Below are positions 1 to 5,684 of a stretch of DNA of 5,715 nucleotides, piece after piece. The stretch is taken from assembly GCA_025927515.1 (NCBI GenBank), contig JAICLG010000195.1, positions 1 through 5,715 on the forward strand. Reading direction: 5' to 3'. This DNA comes from Hyphomicrobium sp. GTDB taxonomy: Bacteria; Pseudomonadota; Alphaproteobacteria; Rhizobiales; Hyphomicrobiaceae. Position numbers and translations under genes: made by a program. The number at the start of each line of letters is the position of its first letter. The stretch's first letter is position 1. The notes beneath the pieces are model-generated. The model was not told the DNA's origin, did no database searches, and saw nothing but the letters and a program-made list of their open reading frames with translations.

Positions 1-288
1 CTCTACTTCGCAGCCGAACGACCGACCATTATCCGCAACGGACAAATCATCATGCAGGACGACGCTCGCCTGCAGCCGCGGGACGGCGAAAAAGTCGAGA
101 TGCGCAAGATCCGCTTCCGCACCCTTGGCTGCTATCCGCTGACCGCCGCAGTCGAGTCCGATGCCGACACGATCGAAGCCGTCGTCGCTGAGACCATCAA
201 TGCACAAACCTCCGAACGCCAAGGCCGCCTGATCGATCACGACCAGGCCGGCGCCATGGAAAAGAAAAAGCAGGAAGGCTACTTCTAA
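1..288 (+). CDS. cysD: Sulfate adenylyltransferase subunit 2 (CysD), C-terminal part, 5' end outside window
   Basis: This is the catalytic subunit of ATP sulfurylase, which with CysN converts sulfate and ATP to adenosine 5'-phosphosulfate (APS) and pyrophosphate in the cytoplasm. The frame is open from base 1 and gives the last 95 residues of a protein usually about 300 long; the stop is TAA at 286-288. The visible part matches the CysD C-terminus closely: RFRTLGCYPLTAAVES, then TSERQGRLIDHDQAG, then the terminal KKKQEGYF. The N-terminal PP-loop ATP-binding motif (SGGKDS type) lies upstream of the window and cannot be checked. The ATG at 52 is an internal methionine and not a start, because homologous sequence continues upstream of it to the window edge. 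The stop overlaps the cysN start by one base (TAATG), so the two subunits are probably translationally coupled and made in matched amounts. Identification is very secure. Confidence 0.96.
   Translation, partial: LYFAAERPTIIRNGQIIMQDDARLQPRDGEKVEMRKIRFRTLGCYPLTAAVESDADTIEAVVAETINAQTSERQGRLIDHDQAGAMEKKKQEGYF
272..278 (+). promoter_or_regulatory. Ribosome-binding site for cysN, inside the cysD 3' end
   Basis: AGGAAGG lies 9 bases before the ATG at 288, within the final codons of cysD. It supports the overlapping start and fits translational coupling of the two subunits. Confidence 0.7.
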
Positions 289-1820
289 TGAGCGTCCATG
301 CACTGAAAACCAAGCCGACACTGGCGACGCCTGCCCGCCTGCAAGACGTGCCGAACCTCGTGCGCGAACTCGGAGGCATCACGCACCTCTTGACCTGCGG
401 TTCGGTAGACGACGGCAAGTCCACGCTCATCGGGCGCATGCTGTGGGACGCATCCGATCTCTACGAGGATCAGCGCGAAAACGTCCGCCGCTCAGGCCGC
501 AAGGCTGCCGGAACGGATATGCCGGATTTCTCGATGCTGCTCGACGGCCTCGTTGCCGAACGCGAGCAAGGCATCACGATCGACATCGCGTGGAAGTATT
601 TCGAAACCGATACGCGCCGCTTCGTGATCATCGACTCGCCGGGACATGAGCAGTACACGCGCAACATGGCGTCGGGTGCGTCCCACGCCGATGTCGCCAT
701 CGTGCTCGTCGACGCGCGCTCGGGCGTCAAGAAGCAAACGAAGCGCCATGCCGCGATCCTCGATCTCGTCGGCGTCAAGCACGTCGTGCTCGCCGTCAAT
801 AAGATGGATCTCGTCGACTGGTCGGAGGACGTCTTCCGCAAGATCGAAGCCGATTTCAGGACGCTTTGCTGGAAATTCAACTTTTGGGATTCGACGGCTA
901 TCCCGCTTTCGGCCGTGTTCGGCGATAACGTCTCATCGCTATCGACGAATATGGGCTGGTACAGCGGTCCGACGCTGATCGAGCATCTCGCCAAGGTTCC
1001 GAGCCGCGCCAGCGAGGCCGGCTCCGTGTTCCGCTTCCCGGTGCAGATGGTTCTGCGCGACGGCAAGGATTTCCGCGGTCTTGCAGGCACCGTGACGTCG
1101 GGCTCCATCCAAGTCGGCGATGCCGTCACCGATGTACTCAGCAATGCCACCGGGAAAATTGTTCGCATCGCGACGTTCGATCGCGATCTGACGAGCGCTT
1201 CGGCCGGGGACGCCGTTGCGCTGCAGCTCGACGTGGATATCGACGTTTCGCGCGGCGCGGTGCTTTCGAAACTGGAGATGCGGCCCGTCGCGGCACAAAC
1301 GGTCGAAGCCCGGTTCGTCTGGCTGTCGGAAAACGCGTTCAGCCCGACGGCGGGCTATCTGCTCCGCACCTCGACCGACCTCATTCCGATCTCCAATATC
1401 GAGATCAAGGCCCTGCTCGATCTCGAAACGATGGCCTCGCGGCCGGCGCACGCCTGCGCTGCCAACGATATTGCGATAGCGAAAATCTCGCTCGGCCGTG
1501 CTGCTGCGATAGACGTCTTCACGGAAACGCCGGAGACGGGAACGCTGCTGCTCGTCGATTCTGTTTCGGGCGCAACAATCGCGGGCGGCATTGCGACGGC
1601 TATCGATGCGAAGGCCGAGGCCCCGTCCGAAGGTCACTTCGTTCTCAGGCGCGATATGCTCGGCAATGGACTCAACCGCGATCTGTCGATGAGTTCGAAG
1701 GATCGCGAGGAATTCATGCGCCGCGCCAACGAAGTCGCCATCATCCTGCGCGCCGCGGGCGTATCTGTTGCGATCGAGCCTCCGCCTCCGATCGACGACG
1801 GCATGGATCCGGGTCTCTGA
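288..1820 (+). CDS. cysN: Sulfate adenylyltransferase subunit 1 (CysN), GTPase, with a degenerate APS-kinase-like tail
   Basis: This is the regulatory GTPase subunit of ATP sulfurylase; GTP hydrolysis drives APS formation by CysD. It has 510 residues, against 475 in E. coli CysN and well over 600 in CysN-CysC fusions. The GTPase domain is complete: P-loop GSVDDGKS at 38-45, GITID at 95-99 (switch I Thr97), DSPGH at 116-120, NKMD at 171-174 and the G5-like SA at 208-209. Beta-barrel domains II and III follow to about residue 435 (ATIAGGI). Domain III has drifted: the usual ATGxFILID stretch reads ETGTLLLVD (416-424). The remaining 75 residues are not normal CysN. Residues 452-497 resemble the core of APS kinase (GLNRDL at 461-466, DREEFMRR, EVA) but lack the kinase P-loop, so no kinase activity is expected; the chain ends in a Pro/Asp-rich tail. 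Either a separate CysC exists elsewhere or APS is reduced directly. The start is fixed by the cysD overlap and the AGGAAGG site. Confidence 0.95.
   Translation: MSVHALKTKPTLATPARLQDVPNLVRELGGITHLLTCGSVDDGKSTLIGRMLWDASDLYEDQRENVRRSGRKAAGTDMPDFSMLLDGLVAEREQGITIDIAWKYFETDTRRFVIIDSPGHEQYTRNMASGASHADVAIVLVDARSGVKKQTKRHAAILDLVGVKHVVLAVNKMDLVDWSEDVFRKIEADFRTLCWKFNFWDSTAIPLSAVFGDNVSSLSTNMGWYSGPTLIEHLAKVPSRASEAGSVFRFPVQMVLRDGKDFRGLAGTVTSGSIQVGDAVTDVLSNATGKIVRIATFDRDLTSASAGDAVALQLDVDIDVSRGAVLSKLEMRPVAAQTVEARFVWLSENAFSPTAGYLLRTSTDLIPISNIEIKALLDLETMASRPAHACAANDIAIAKISLGRAAAIDVFTETPETGTLLLVDSVSGATIAGGIATAIDAKAEAPSEGHFVLRRDMLGNGLNRDLSMSSKDREEFMRRANEVAIILRAAGVSVAIEPPPPIDDGMDPGL
1641..1778 (+). other. APS-kinase (CysC)-like remnant within the cysN 3' end
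   Basis: This encodes CysN residues 452-497. From memory of the family, CysC proteins carry, after their P-loop, a block of the form LLDGDNVRHGLNRDLGF, then SxxDRxENIRR, then VAEVAxLMxxAGLxVLxxFISP. The window protein reads VLRRDMLGNGLNRDLSM, then SSKDREEFMRR, then ANEVAIILRAAGVSVAIEPP, in the same order and spacing. The Arg of the DNVR motif has become Gly457-to-Asn460 context (DMLGN), and the upstream GxSGxGKS nucleotide-binding loop and the downstream 100 or so residues are absent. Only about 17 residues separate the end of CysN domain III from this block, where a fusion protein would have roughly 70-90. The homology is by eye. An internal deletion of a former CysN-CysC fusion is the simplest inference. 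Confidence 0.72.
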
Positions 1821-1876
1821 GTTTCCGCGGCGAGAACCATATCGACATCTCAGCGAGACGCAGTGCAAATAAAGTA

Positions 1877-1904
1877 GCGGGAATTCTGCAATTGCAGATC
1901 CCGC
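1877..1904 (+). other. Strong hairpin between cysN and the TauE-like gene
   Basis: GCGGGA (1877-1882) pairs with TCCCGC (1899-1904). Inside lies the perfect 14-base palindrome TCTGCAATTGCAGA (1885-1898); the only interruption is a two-base AT bulge at 1883-1884. On the + strand no T-run follows, so it is a poor terminator there, although it could attenuate or protect the cysDN mRNA. On the - strand the hairpin is followed by TACTTTATTT, which looks more like an intrinsic terminator, but no - strand gene ends here. The rest of 1821-1946 shows no clear promoter. Confidence 0.45.
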
Positions 1905-1946
1905 CATTCTCACGTACGTCAACGCCTTGCTTACTCACGGACAGTG

Positions 1947-2747
1947 ATGCCCGACATCGATCTGCAAACTCTTTGGCCGATGGTCGTTTCGGGCGGCTTC
2001 GTTGTTGGATTCCTGGTCGGCTTGACCGGCGTCGGCGCGGGCTCACTGATGACGCCATTCCTGATCGCCAAGATTGGTGTGTCGCCAACGCTCGCCGTCG
2101 GCACCGATCTTCTTTTTGCTTCGATCACCAAGGCGTCGGCCGTCTGGCCTCACCACAATTTCGGTAACGTCAACTGGCGGCTCGTCGCCGGGCTTGCGAT
2201 GGGCAGCGTTCCGGGTTCGCTTTCGATGCTGCTGCTGTTGCATCTGCTCGATCCCGATACGGCGCGTTTGTCGGCGTTCATCAAAGAAGCGCTTGTCGTG
2301 GCGCTGCTGCTGAGCTCGCTTGCCATTCTGCTCTACCCGCTGATTACGCGCCGTGGTGCCCAGGTTGTCGAGCCTGCGGATGTGCCGGTGCGCCGTCTTC
2401 CAACGCTATTGCTGGGCCTCGGTCTCGGCTCGATCGTGACGCTGACCTCTGTCGGAGCGGGCGCGATCGGCGTCGTTATCCTGACGCTTCTCTATCCGAC
2501 ATTGAGGACGCGTCGCTTGATCGGAACCGACGTCGTCCATGCCGTGCCATTGACGTTGATCTCGGGGCTTGGTCACATGTCGATCGGCAATACGAGCTTC
2601 GCCCTCCTGGGACTGCTGCTGATCGGATCGATCCCGGGCATCGCAATAGGATCGCGGCTGACCGGCAAGCTGCCGGACTGGCTGCTGCGTATATTTCTCT
2701 CGATCATCCTATGCTTTGCAGCATATCAATTGGCGCTGAGGATTTAG
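1947..2747 (+). CDS. TauE/SafE (TSUP) family membrane transporter, probably for a sulfur oxyanion
   Basis: This is an inner-membrane protein of 266 residues, normal for the TSUP family, with about eight hydrophobic segments in two homologous halves. The halves can be seen directly: GLTGVGAGSLMTPFLI (25-40) followed by GTDLLFA (52-58) in the first, and TLTSVGAGAIGVVIL (165-179) followed by GTDVVHA (193-199) in the second. Each half also ends in a Gly-Ser/Pro-Gly helix (GSVPGS 86-91, GSIPGIAIGS 227-236). A charged loop (about 134-150, TRRGAQVVEPADVPVRR) separates them. Family members move sulfite, sulfoacetate, sulfate or other small organic anions. The position directly after cysDN on the same strand favours a role in sulfate or sulfite movement; this is inference. 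A GTG at 1944 directly precedes the ATG at 1947. The ATG is preferred because the weak ACGGA site at 1937-1941 is 5 bases from it but only 2 from the GTG. Family call secure, substrate unknown. Confidence 0.88.
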   Translation: MPDIDLQTLWPMVVSGGFVVGFLVGLTGVGAGSLMTPFLIAKIGVSPTLAVGTDLLFASITKASAVWPHHNFGNVNWRLVAGLAMGSVPGSLSMLLLLHLLDPDTARLSAFIKEALVVALLLSSLAILLYPLITRRGAQVVEPADVPVRRLPTLLLGLGLGSIVTLTSVGAGAIGVVILTLLYPTLRTRRLIGTDVVHAVPLTLISGLGHMSIGNTSFALLGLLLIGSIPGIAIGSRLTGKLPDWLLRIFLSIILCFAAYQLALRI

Positions 2748-2791
2748 CGCTGCCCGGTCGTTTTCGTTTCCGGCTGCCATGAATCAAACAC

Positions 2792-2882
2792 CGTCATCCC
2801 CGCGCAGGCGGGGATCCACCCAAACATCAGGTCGAGCCCTAACCGCGAGCTTGGACAGATCCCGGCCTTCGCCGGGATGACG
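2792..2882. repeat. Inverted pair of 25-bp palindromic repeats (REP/BIME-like)
   Basis: Unit A is 2792-2816 and unit B is 2858-2882 on the opposite strand; both begin CGTCATCCC when read in their own direction and match at 22 of 25 positions. Each unit is itself a hairpin: ATCCCCGC-GCAG-GCGGGGAT at 2796-2815, and ATCCCGGC-CTTC-GCCGGGAT at 2859-2878. Of the three differences, two are the partners of one base pair (C-G in A, G-C in B), so the stem is preserved by compensatory change. A and B can also pair with each other as a 25-bp stem with three mismatches around a 41-base spacer. Such dispersed palindromes are common between genes in alphaproteobacteria. They lie in the 157-bp gap between convergent genes, and apparent reading frames through them (VIPAKAGI, WIPACAGMT) are artefacts. 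Confidence 0.85.
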
Positions 2883-2888
2883 TTTTTT
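2859..2888 (+). terminator. Intrinsic terminator for the TauE-like transcript, built from repeat unit B
   Basis: The perfect 8-bp GC-rich stem ATCCCGGC/GCCGGGAT with a CTTC loop is followed by GACG and then six T (2883-2888). If the larger A-B hairpin forms, its outer stem CGTCATCCC/GGGATGACG ends at 2882 and abuts the T-run directly. On the - strand no T-run follows either hairpin, so a terminator for the protease gene is not evident. Confidence 0.65.
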
Positions 2889-2904
2889 CGCGAATGCTTT
2901 GGCC

Positions 2905-4311
2905 TTATCCTGGCACTTGAAGCTGCAGCACCCGGTTGCCGCGTTTGACTGCGACCTGCCACGTCGTTTGCCGCTGCTCGACGGCGCGCTCCGCCTCGAT
3001 AACGTTATTGATCTTCTTGCCGGAGATCGAAACGATGATATCGCCGGGCTGGAAGCCAAGACTCTGCGCGACGGAACCGTTGCGCACCGAGGTGATAACG
3101 ACGCCTTGCGTCTCGTCGATCCCCAATTCATCGGCGACGGACGGAAGTATGTTGGACACCCGTGCTCCGGCAAGCGGATTGTTGCCTGAAAGATTTCGGG
3201 CGTCGTCCTTCCCGGGCTTCGGCGCCGCGACGAGGGGCAGCGCGATCTCTATCGGCTGATTTTTTCGGATAATCGTCAGGTGCGCGGTCTGGCCGATGCC
3301 CTTCGTCGCCAACCGGTAATAGACAGCGCGCGCATCCGCGACTTCAACGCCGTCGACGTGCGTGATGACGTCCCCTTCCCGAATTCCGGCATCGGCGGCT
3401 GGCCCATTGTTGTAGAGCCGCGTCACGACGGCGCCGGAGACGCGATTGAGGCCAAGGCCTTCGGCGATGTCATGCGACATGGCCTCAAGCTTGGCGCCGA
3501 TCCAGGGACGCTCGACCTTGCGGCCATGCTCGGCGCTTTCGGCGTAGAGACGCACGAGGTTCGAGGGAATCGCGAATCCGATGCCGACGGAGCCGCCGGA
3601 TTGCGAATAGATCATGGTGTTGATGCCGACGAGCCGGCCCGACATATCGACGAGCGCGCCGCCCGAGTTGCCCGGGTTGATCGCGGCGTCCGTCTGAATG
3701 AAGACCTGGCTGTCAGATTCCGCCATTTCCGAACGCGACAACGCCGAGACGATGCCGCTCGTCACGGTCTGGCCGACGCCGAATGGATTGCCGATCGCAA
3801 GCACGAGGTCTCCAACTTCGAGCCTGTCGGAATCGTCGAACTGGAGATAGGGAAAGTGGCCATCGCCGCCCTGGATCTTGAGGACGGCGATATCCGCTTT
3901 CTCGTCTTTCATGATGACCTTCGCGTCGTACTCGCGCCGATCTGAGAGGGCGACCCTGATCTCAGTTTCGCCACGGCCTTTGACGACGTGGTTGTTCGTG
4001 ACGATCAGACCTTCCGGATTGATGATGACGCCGGAGCCGAGCGAACTCAGCACACGTTCTGACGGCTGCCCGAACGCATCGCCGAAGAAGCGGCGAAACC
4101 AGGGATCGTTTCCGAAAGGCGAGGCAAAAGTCTGTACGTGGGTGCGCACGTAAACGTTGACGACGGCGGGCGCTACCTTACGCACGATCGGAGCGTAGGA
4201 ATACTGAATGGCTTGCCGGGATGGCGGTGGGACCTTCTCCTGCGCAAAAGCGGGAGTCGCGATGCTTGCGGCGGCGGTCGCCAAAACCAGGATCCAGGAT
4301 TTCATTGTCAT
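2905..4311 (-). CDS. Do-family (DegP/DegQ-like) periplasmic serine endopeptidase with two PDZ domains
   Basis: This is an HtrA-type protease of 468 residues that degrades or refolds damaged envelope proteins in the periplasm. Residues 1-23 form a signal peptide (short charged start, hydrophobic 6-19, AFA before a predicted cut at 23/24). The trypsin-like domain has the full triad: His108 in TNNHVV, Asp140 in KADIAVLKI and Ser216 in NPGNSGGAL, with the GNPFGVGQTVTSG loop at 174-186. PDZ1 covers about 268-358 (AADAGIREGDVITHVDG) and PDZ2 about 378-466 (AQSLGFQPGDIIVSISG). The length is typical for DegP/DegQ (about 450-480), and sequence alone does not separate the two, so no symbol is given. 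The frame can be extended to a TTG at 4326, but the ATG at 4311 has AGGG 7 bases upstream and starts the signal peptide correctly; a second ATG at 4305 is less well spaced. It is convergent with the TauE-like gene. Confidence 0.94.
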   Translation of the reverse strand: MTMKSWILVLATAAASIATPAFAQEKVPPPSRQAIQYSYAPIVRKVAPAVVNVYVRTHVQTFASPFGNDPWFRRFFGDAFGQPSERVLSSLGSGVIINPEGLIVTNNHVVKGRGETEIRVALSDRREYDAKVIMKDEKADIAVLKIQGGDGHFPYLQFDDSDRLEVGDLVLAIGNPFGVGQTVTSGIVSALSRSEMAESDSQVFIQTDAAINPGNSGGALVDMSGRLVGINTMIYSQSGGSVGIGFAIPSNLVRLYAESAEHGRKVERPWIGAKLEAMSHDIAEGLGLNRVSGAVVTRLYNNGPAADAGIREGDVITHVDGVEVADARAVYYRLATKGIGQTAHLTIIRKNQPIEIALPLVAAPKPGKDDARNLSGNNPLAGARVSNILPSVADELGIDETQGVVITSVRNGSVAQSLGFQPGDIIVSISGKKINNVIEAERAVEQRQTTWQVAVKRGNRVLQLQVPG

Positions 4312-4318
4312 TGATGTG

Positions 4319-4322
4319 CCCT
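4319..4322 (-). promoter_or_regulatory. Ribosome-binding site that sets the protease start
   Basis: Read on the - strand, AGGG is followed by 7 bases (CACATCA) and then ATG at 4311. This spacing favours 4311 over the TTG at 4326, which overlaps the site, and over the ATG at 4305. Confidence 0.6.
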
Positions 4323-4386
4323 GCAATGCGCGCGGCTAAGGTCGCCGTCCGGCCAGCGGGCGACGGGGATGAATCGTTCCGACAGA

Positions 4387-4414
4387 GATATGTTGTGGAA
4401 GCGGGTCAGATCAA
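4387..4414 (-). promoter_or_regulatory. Weak candidate sigma-70-type promoter for the protease gene
   Basis: On the - strand, TTGATC (4409-4414) and CATATC (4387-4392) are separated by 16 bases, with the -35 box overlapping the stop of the upstream reductase gene. The -35 box matches TTGACA at 4 of 6 positions, but the -10 box is poor. It is placed sensibly in the 94-bp gap but is no better than a guess; read-through from the reductase gene is equally possible. Confidence 0.2.
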
Positions 4415-5434
4415 CCTAAGGTCTCGTAATGATCGGACGGCGGCTTTCGCAGCCTCGTCGGCGCTCCTGAGAGTCACGCCCAATTCGGTCCGAATTCTTG
4501 CATTTGTGTAATCTTTCTGCTCGCCAAGCTCCGGCAGGATCGTCCGCAGGCGCTTGTCGAACAGCGCGAGCGTCCGCACGGCAACGTCCGGGAGTTCGAA
4601 CTTCGGCACCTTCGATCGAAGATCGGGAAGCTCGCGCTCCAGGATGCGGCCGAGTTCGTAAAGCCGAAGCTGCCCCTCCCCGACCAGATAGCGCCTGCCC
4701 GCAGCTTTTGAATTGAAGGCGGCTTCGGCATGGACTTCGGCGACATCGCGAACGTCGGCGACGGGGAAGCGGATGCGTGGCGCGGCCGGATAAACGCCGC
4801 GCGCCATCAGCCGGTAAAGCTCGTGTGACGTCGAGAGATCGCCGTCGAGTGCGGGTCCTTGCACGAACGCCGGATTGATGACGGCGAGTTCCGGAGCACC
4901 TGGCGTCGCTTTGATGAACTGCCATGCGACCTTCTCCGCGATCGTTTTCGATTTGATGTACGGCGTCAGATCGGAGCGCGTTTCGTCGGTGAAGTCCGCT
5001 TCGGAATAGACGTGACCTATAGGGAGCCCGCTGCCGTAGAAGATGGCGACGGATGAGGACGTGAGCACGACGCGTTTGACGTTGGCCCGTGCCGCGGCTC
5101 GCAGAACGCGCAGCGTGCCGTCGCGCGCCGGCCTGATCACCTGGTCGGGATCGGTGGGCTGAGCGATCGGAAACGGCGAGGCCGTATGCACGACGACGTT
5201 TGCGCCGGCGACGGCTTCATCCCAGCCCGCGTCCTCCTCGAGATCGGCGACGACGAAGGAAAGTTCAGCAGGATCGCGTCCGAGGCGCGTGACGGCACGG
5301 CGGACATCCTCGGCCTTGTCCATCCGGCGCAAGGTGCCTCGCACGGTGTGTCCGCGTTTCAGAAATGCGCCGATGATGTGCTTGGCGATCAGGCCGCTCG
5401 CGCCGGTAACGACAATTGATTGTTCGGCTGTCAT
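4406..5434 (-). CDS. Extended SDR oxidoreductase, dihydroflavonol-4-reductase/aldehyde-reductase-like
   Basis: This is a cytoplasmic NAD(P)-dependent reductase of 342 residues, the usual size for the family. The N-terminal Rossmann motif is TGASGLIA (10-17), in which the third Gly of GxxGxxG is Ala, as in many dihydroflavonol-reductase-like enzymes. GTLRR (33-37) after the second strand puts Arg36/Arg37 where NADPH-using members bind the 2'-phosphate, suggesting NADPH. The active site is Ser126-128 (TSSS) with Tyr159 and Lys163 (YIKSK). HTASPF (83-88) and NPAFVQGP, near residue 205, are also typical. The substrate is probably an aldehyde or ketone but cannot be told from sequence. The frame extends to ATGs at 5491 and 5488, giving 18-19 extra residues (MILLECRVVCGHRW...) that do not resemble the family and have no ribosome-binding site. 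The start at 5434 leaves the usual few residues before the Rossmann strand; GGGG 10 bases upstream is only a weak site. The protease gene follows 94 bp downstream on the same strand. Confidence 0.88.
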   Translation of the reverse strand: MTAEQSIVVTGASGLIAKHIIGAFLKRGHTVRGTLRRMDKAEDVRRAVTRLGRDPAELSFVVADLEEDAGWDEAVAGANVVVHTASPFPIAQPTDPDQVIRPARDGTLRVLRAAARANVKRVVLTSSSVAIFYGSGLPIGHVYSEADFTDETRSDLTPYIKSKTIAEKVAWQFIKATPGAPELAVINPAFVQGPALDGDLSTSHELYRLMARGVYPAAPRIRFPVADVRDVAEVHAEAAFNSKAAGRRYLVGEGQLRLYELGRILERELPDLRSKVPKFELPDVAVRTLALFDKRLRTILPELGEQKDYTNARIRTELGVTLRSADEAAKAAVRSLRDLRLI

Positions 5435-5646
5435 TGCAATGGCGCCCCAGCGATGGCCGCAAACGACGCGGCATTCGAGGAGGATCATCATTCAGAACGC
5501 GGACGGATGGCAATCCATTCGCGGATACGCGCATTTCTCCCTCCCTCTCGCGGGAAGGGCCGGGGGCTGACCTTGGCACAATTGTTCTGAGAATGACGGA
5601 CGCTGCAGCACGATATTGATGCCGAAGGATTCCGCCTGGCTCTTCA

Positions 5647-5667
5647 CCCCCCCCCTAACCCCACCCC
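5647..5667 (-). other. G-quadruplex-type motif
   Basis: The + strand has nine C, TAA, four C, A, four C. On the - strand this is GGGG, T, GGGG, TTA and then nine G, which satisfies the usual four-G-tract rule with very short loops. Any folding or function is inference; it could also be a degraded repeat. Confidence 0.4.
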
Positions 5668-5684
5668 GTCAGGCAGAGGAATTC

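Noticed and set aside
939..1922. Long - strand open frame (327 codons) opposite cysN, and a second one at 470-1168
   Set aside because: Both are antisense to a well-identified gene, have Arg-rich compositions typical of shadow frames in high-GC DNA, and show no recognisable domain or ribosome-binding site.
2744..3173. Small - strand frames across the intergenic repeats (reading VIPAKAGI, WIPACAGMT)
   Set aside because: These are translations of the palindromic repeat and the protease 3' end, not genes.
3280..3945. 221-codon + strand frame opposite the protease gene
   Set aside because: Composition (many Asp/Arg/Ala/Gly) and position mirror the protease coding frame; antisense frames like this are often mis-annotated.
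4341..4364. Inverted repeat GTCGCC/GGCGAC in the protease leader
   Set aside because: The 6-bp stem with a 12-base loop has no T-run after it and does not resemble a known riboswitch or thermometer; expected by chance in GC-rich DNA.
4376..4380. GGAAC on the - strand upstream of the protease gene, as in envelope-stress or EcfG-type -35 boxes
   Set aside because: No matching -10 element (TCAAA, TCTGA or CGTT type) at 15-19 bases downstream; the 5-base match alone is not evidence.
4406..4925. Overlapping frames of 90-169 codons within the reductase gene
   Set aside because: Out-of-frame shadows of a gene whose own frame has a full set of family motifs.
5476..5483. Strong Shine-Dalgarno-like GAGGAGGA on the + strand
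   Set aside because: No ATG, GTG or TTG at a proper distance opens a plausible frame; it lies just upstream of the reductase gene, on the opposite strand.
5571..5590. Possible sigma-54 promoter (TTGGCACA ... TTCTGA)
   Set aside because: The -24 part fits, but the invariant GC expected 10 bases after the GG reads CT at 5587-5588, and no clear gene follows at the right distance.
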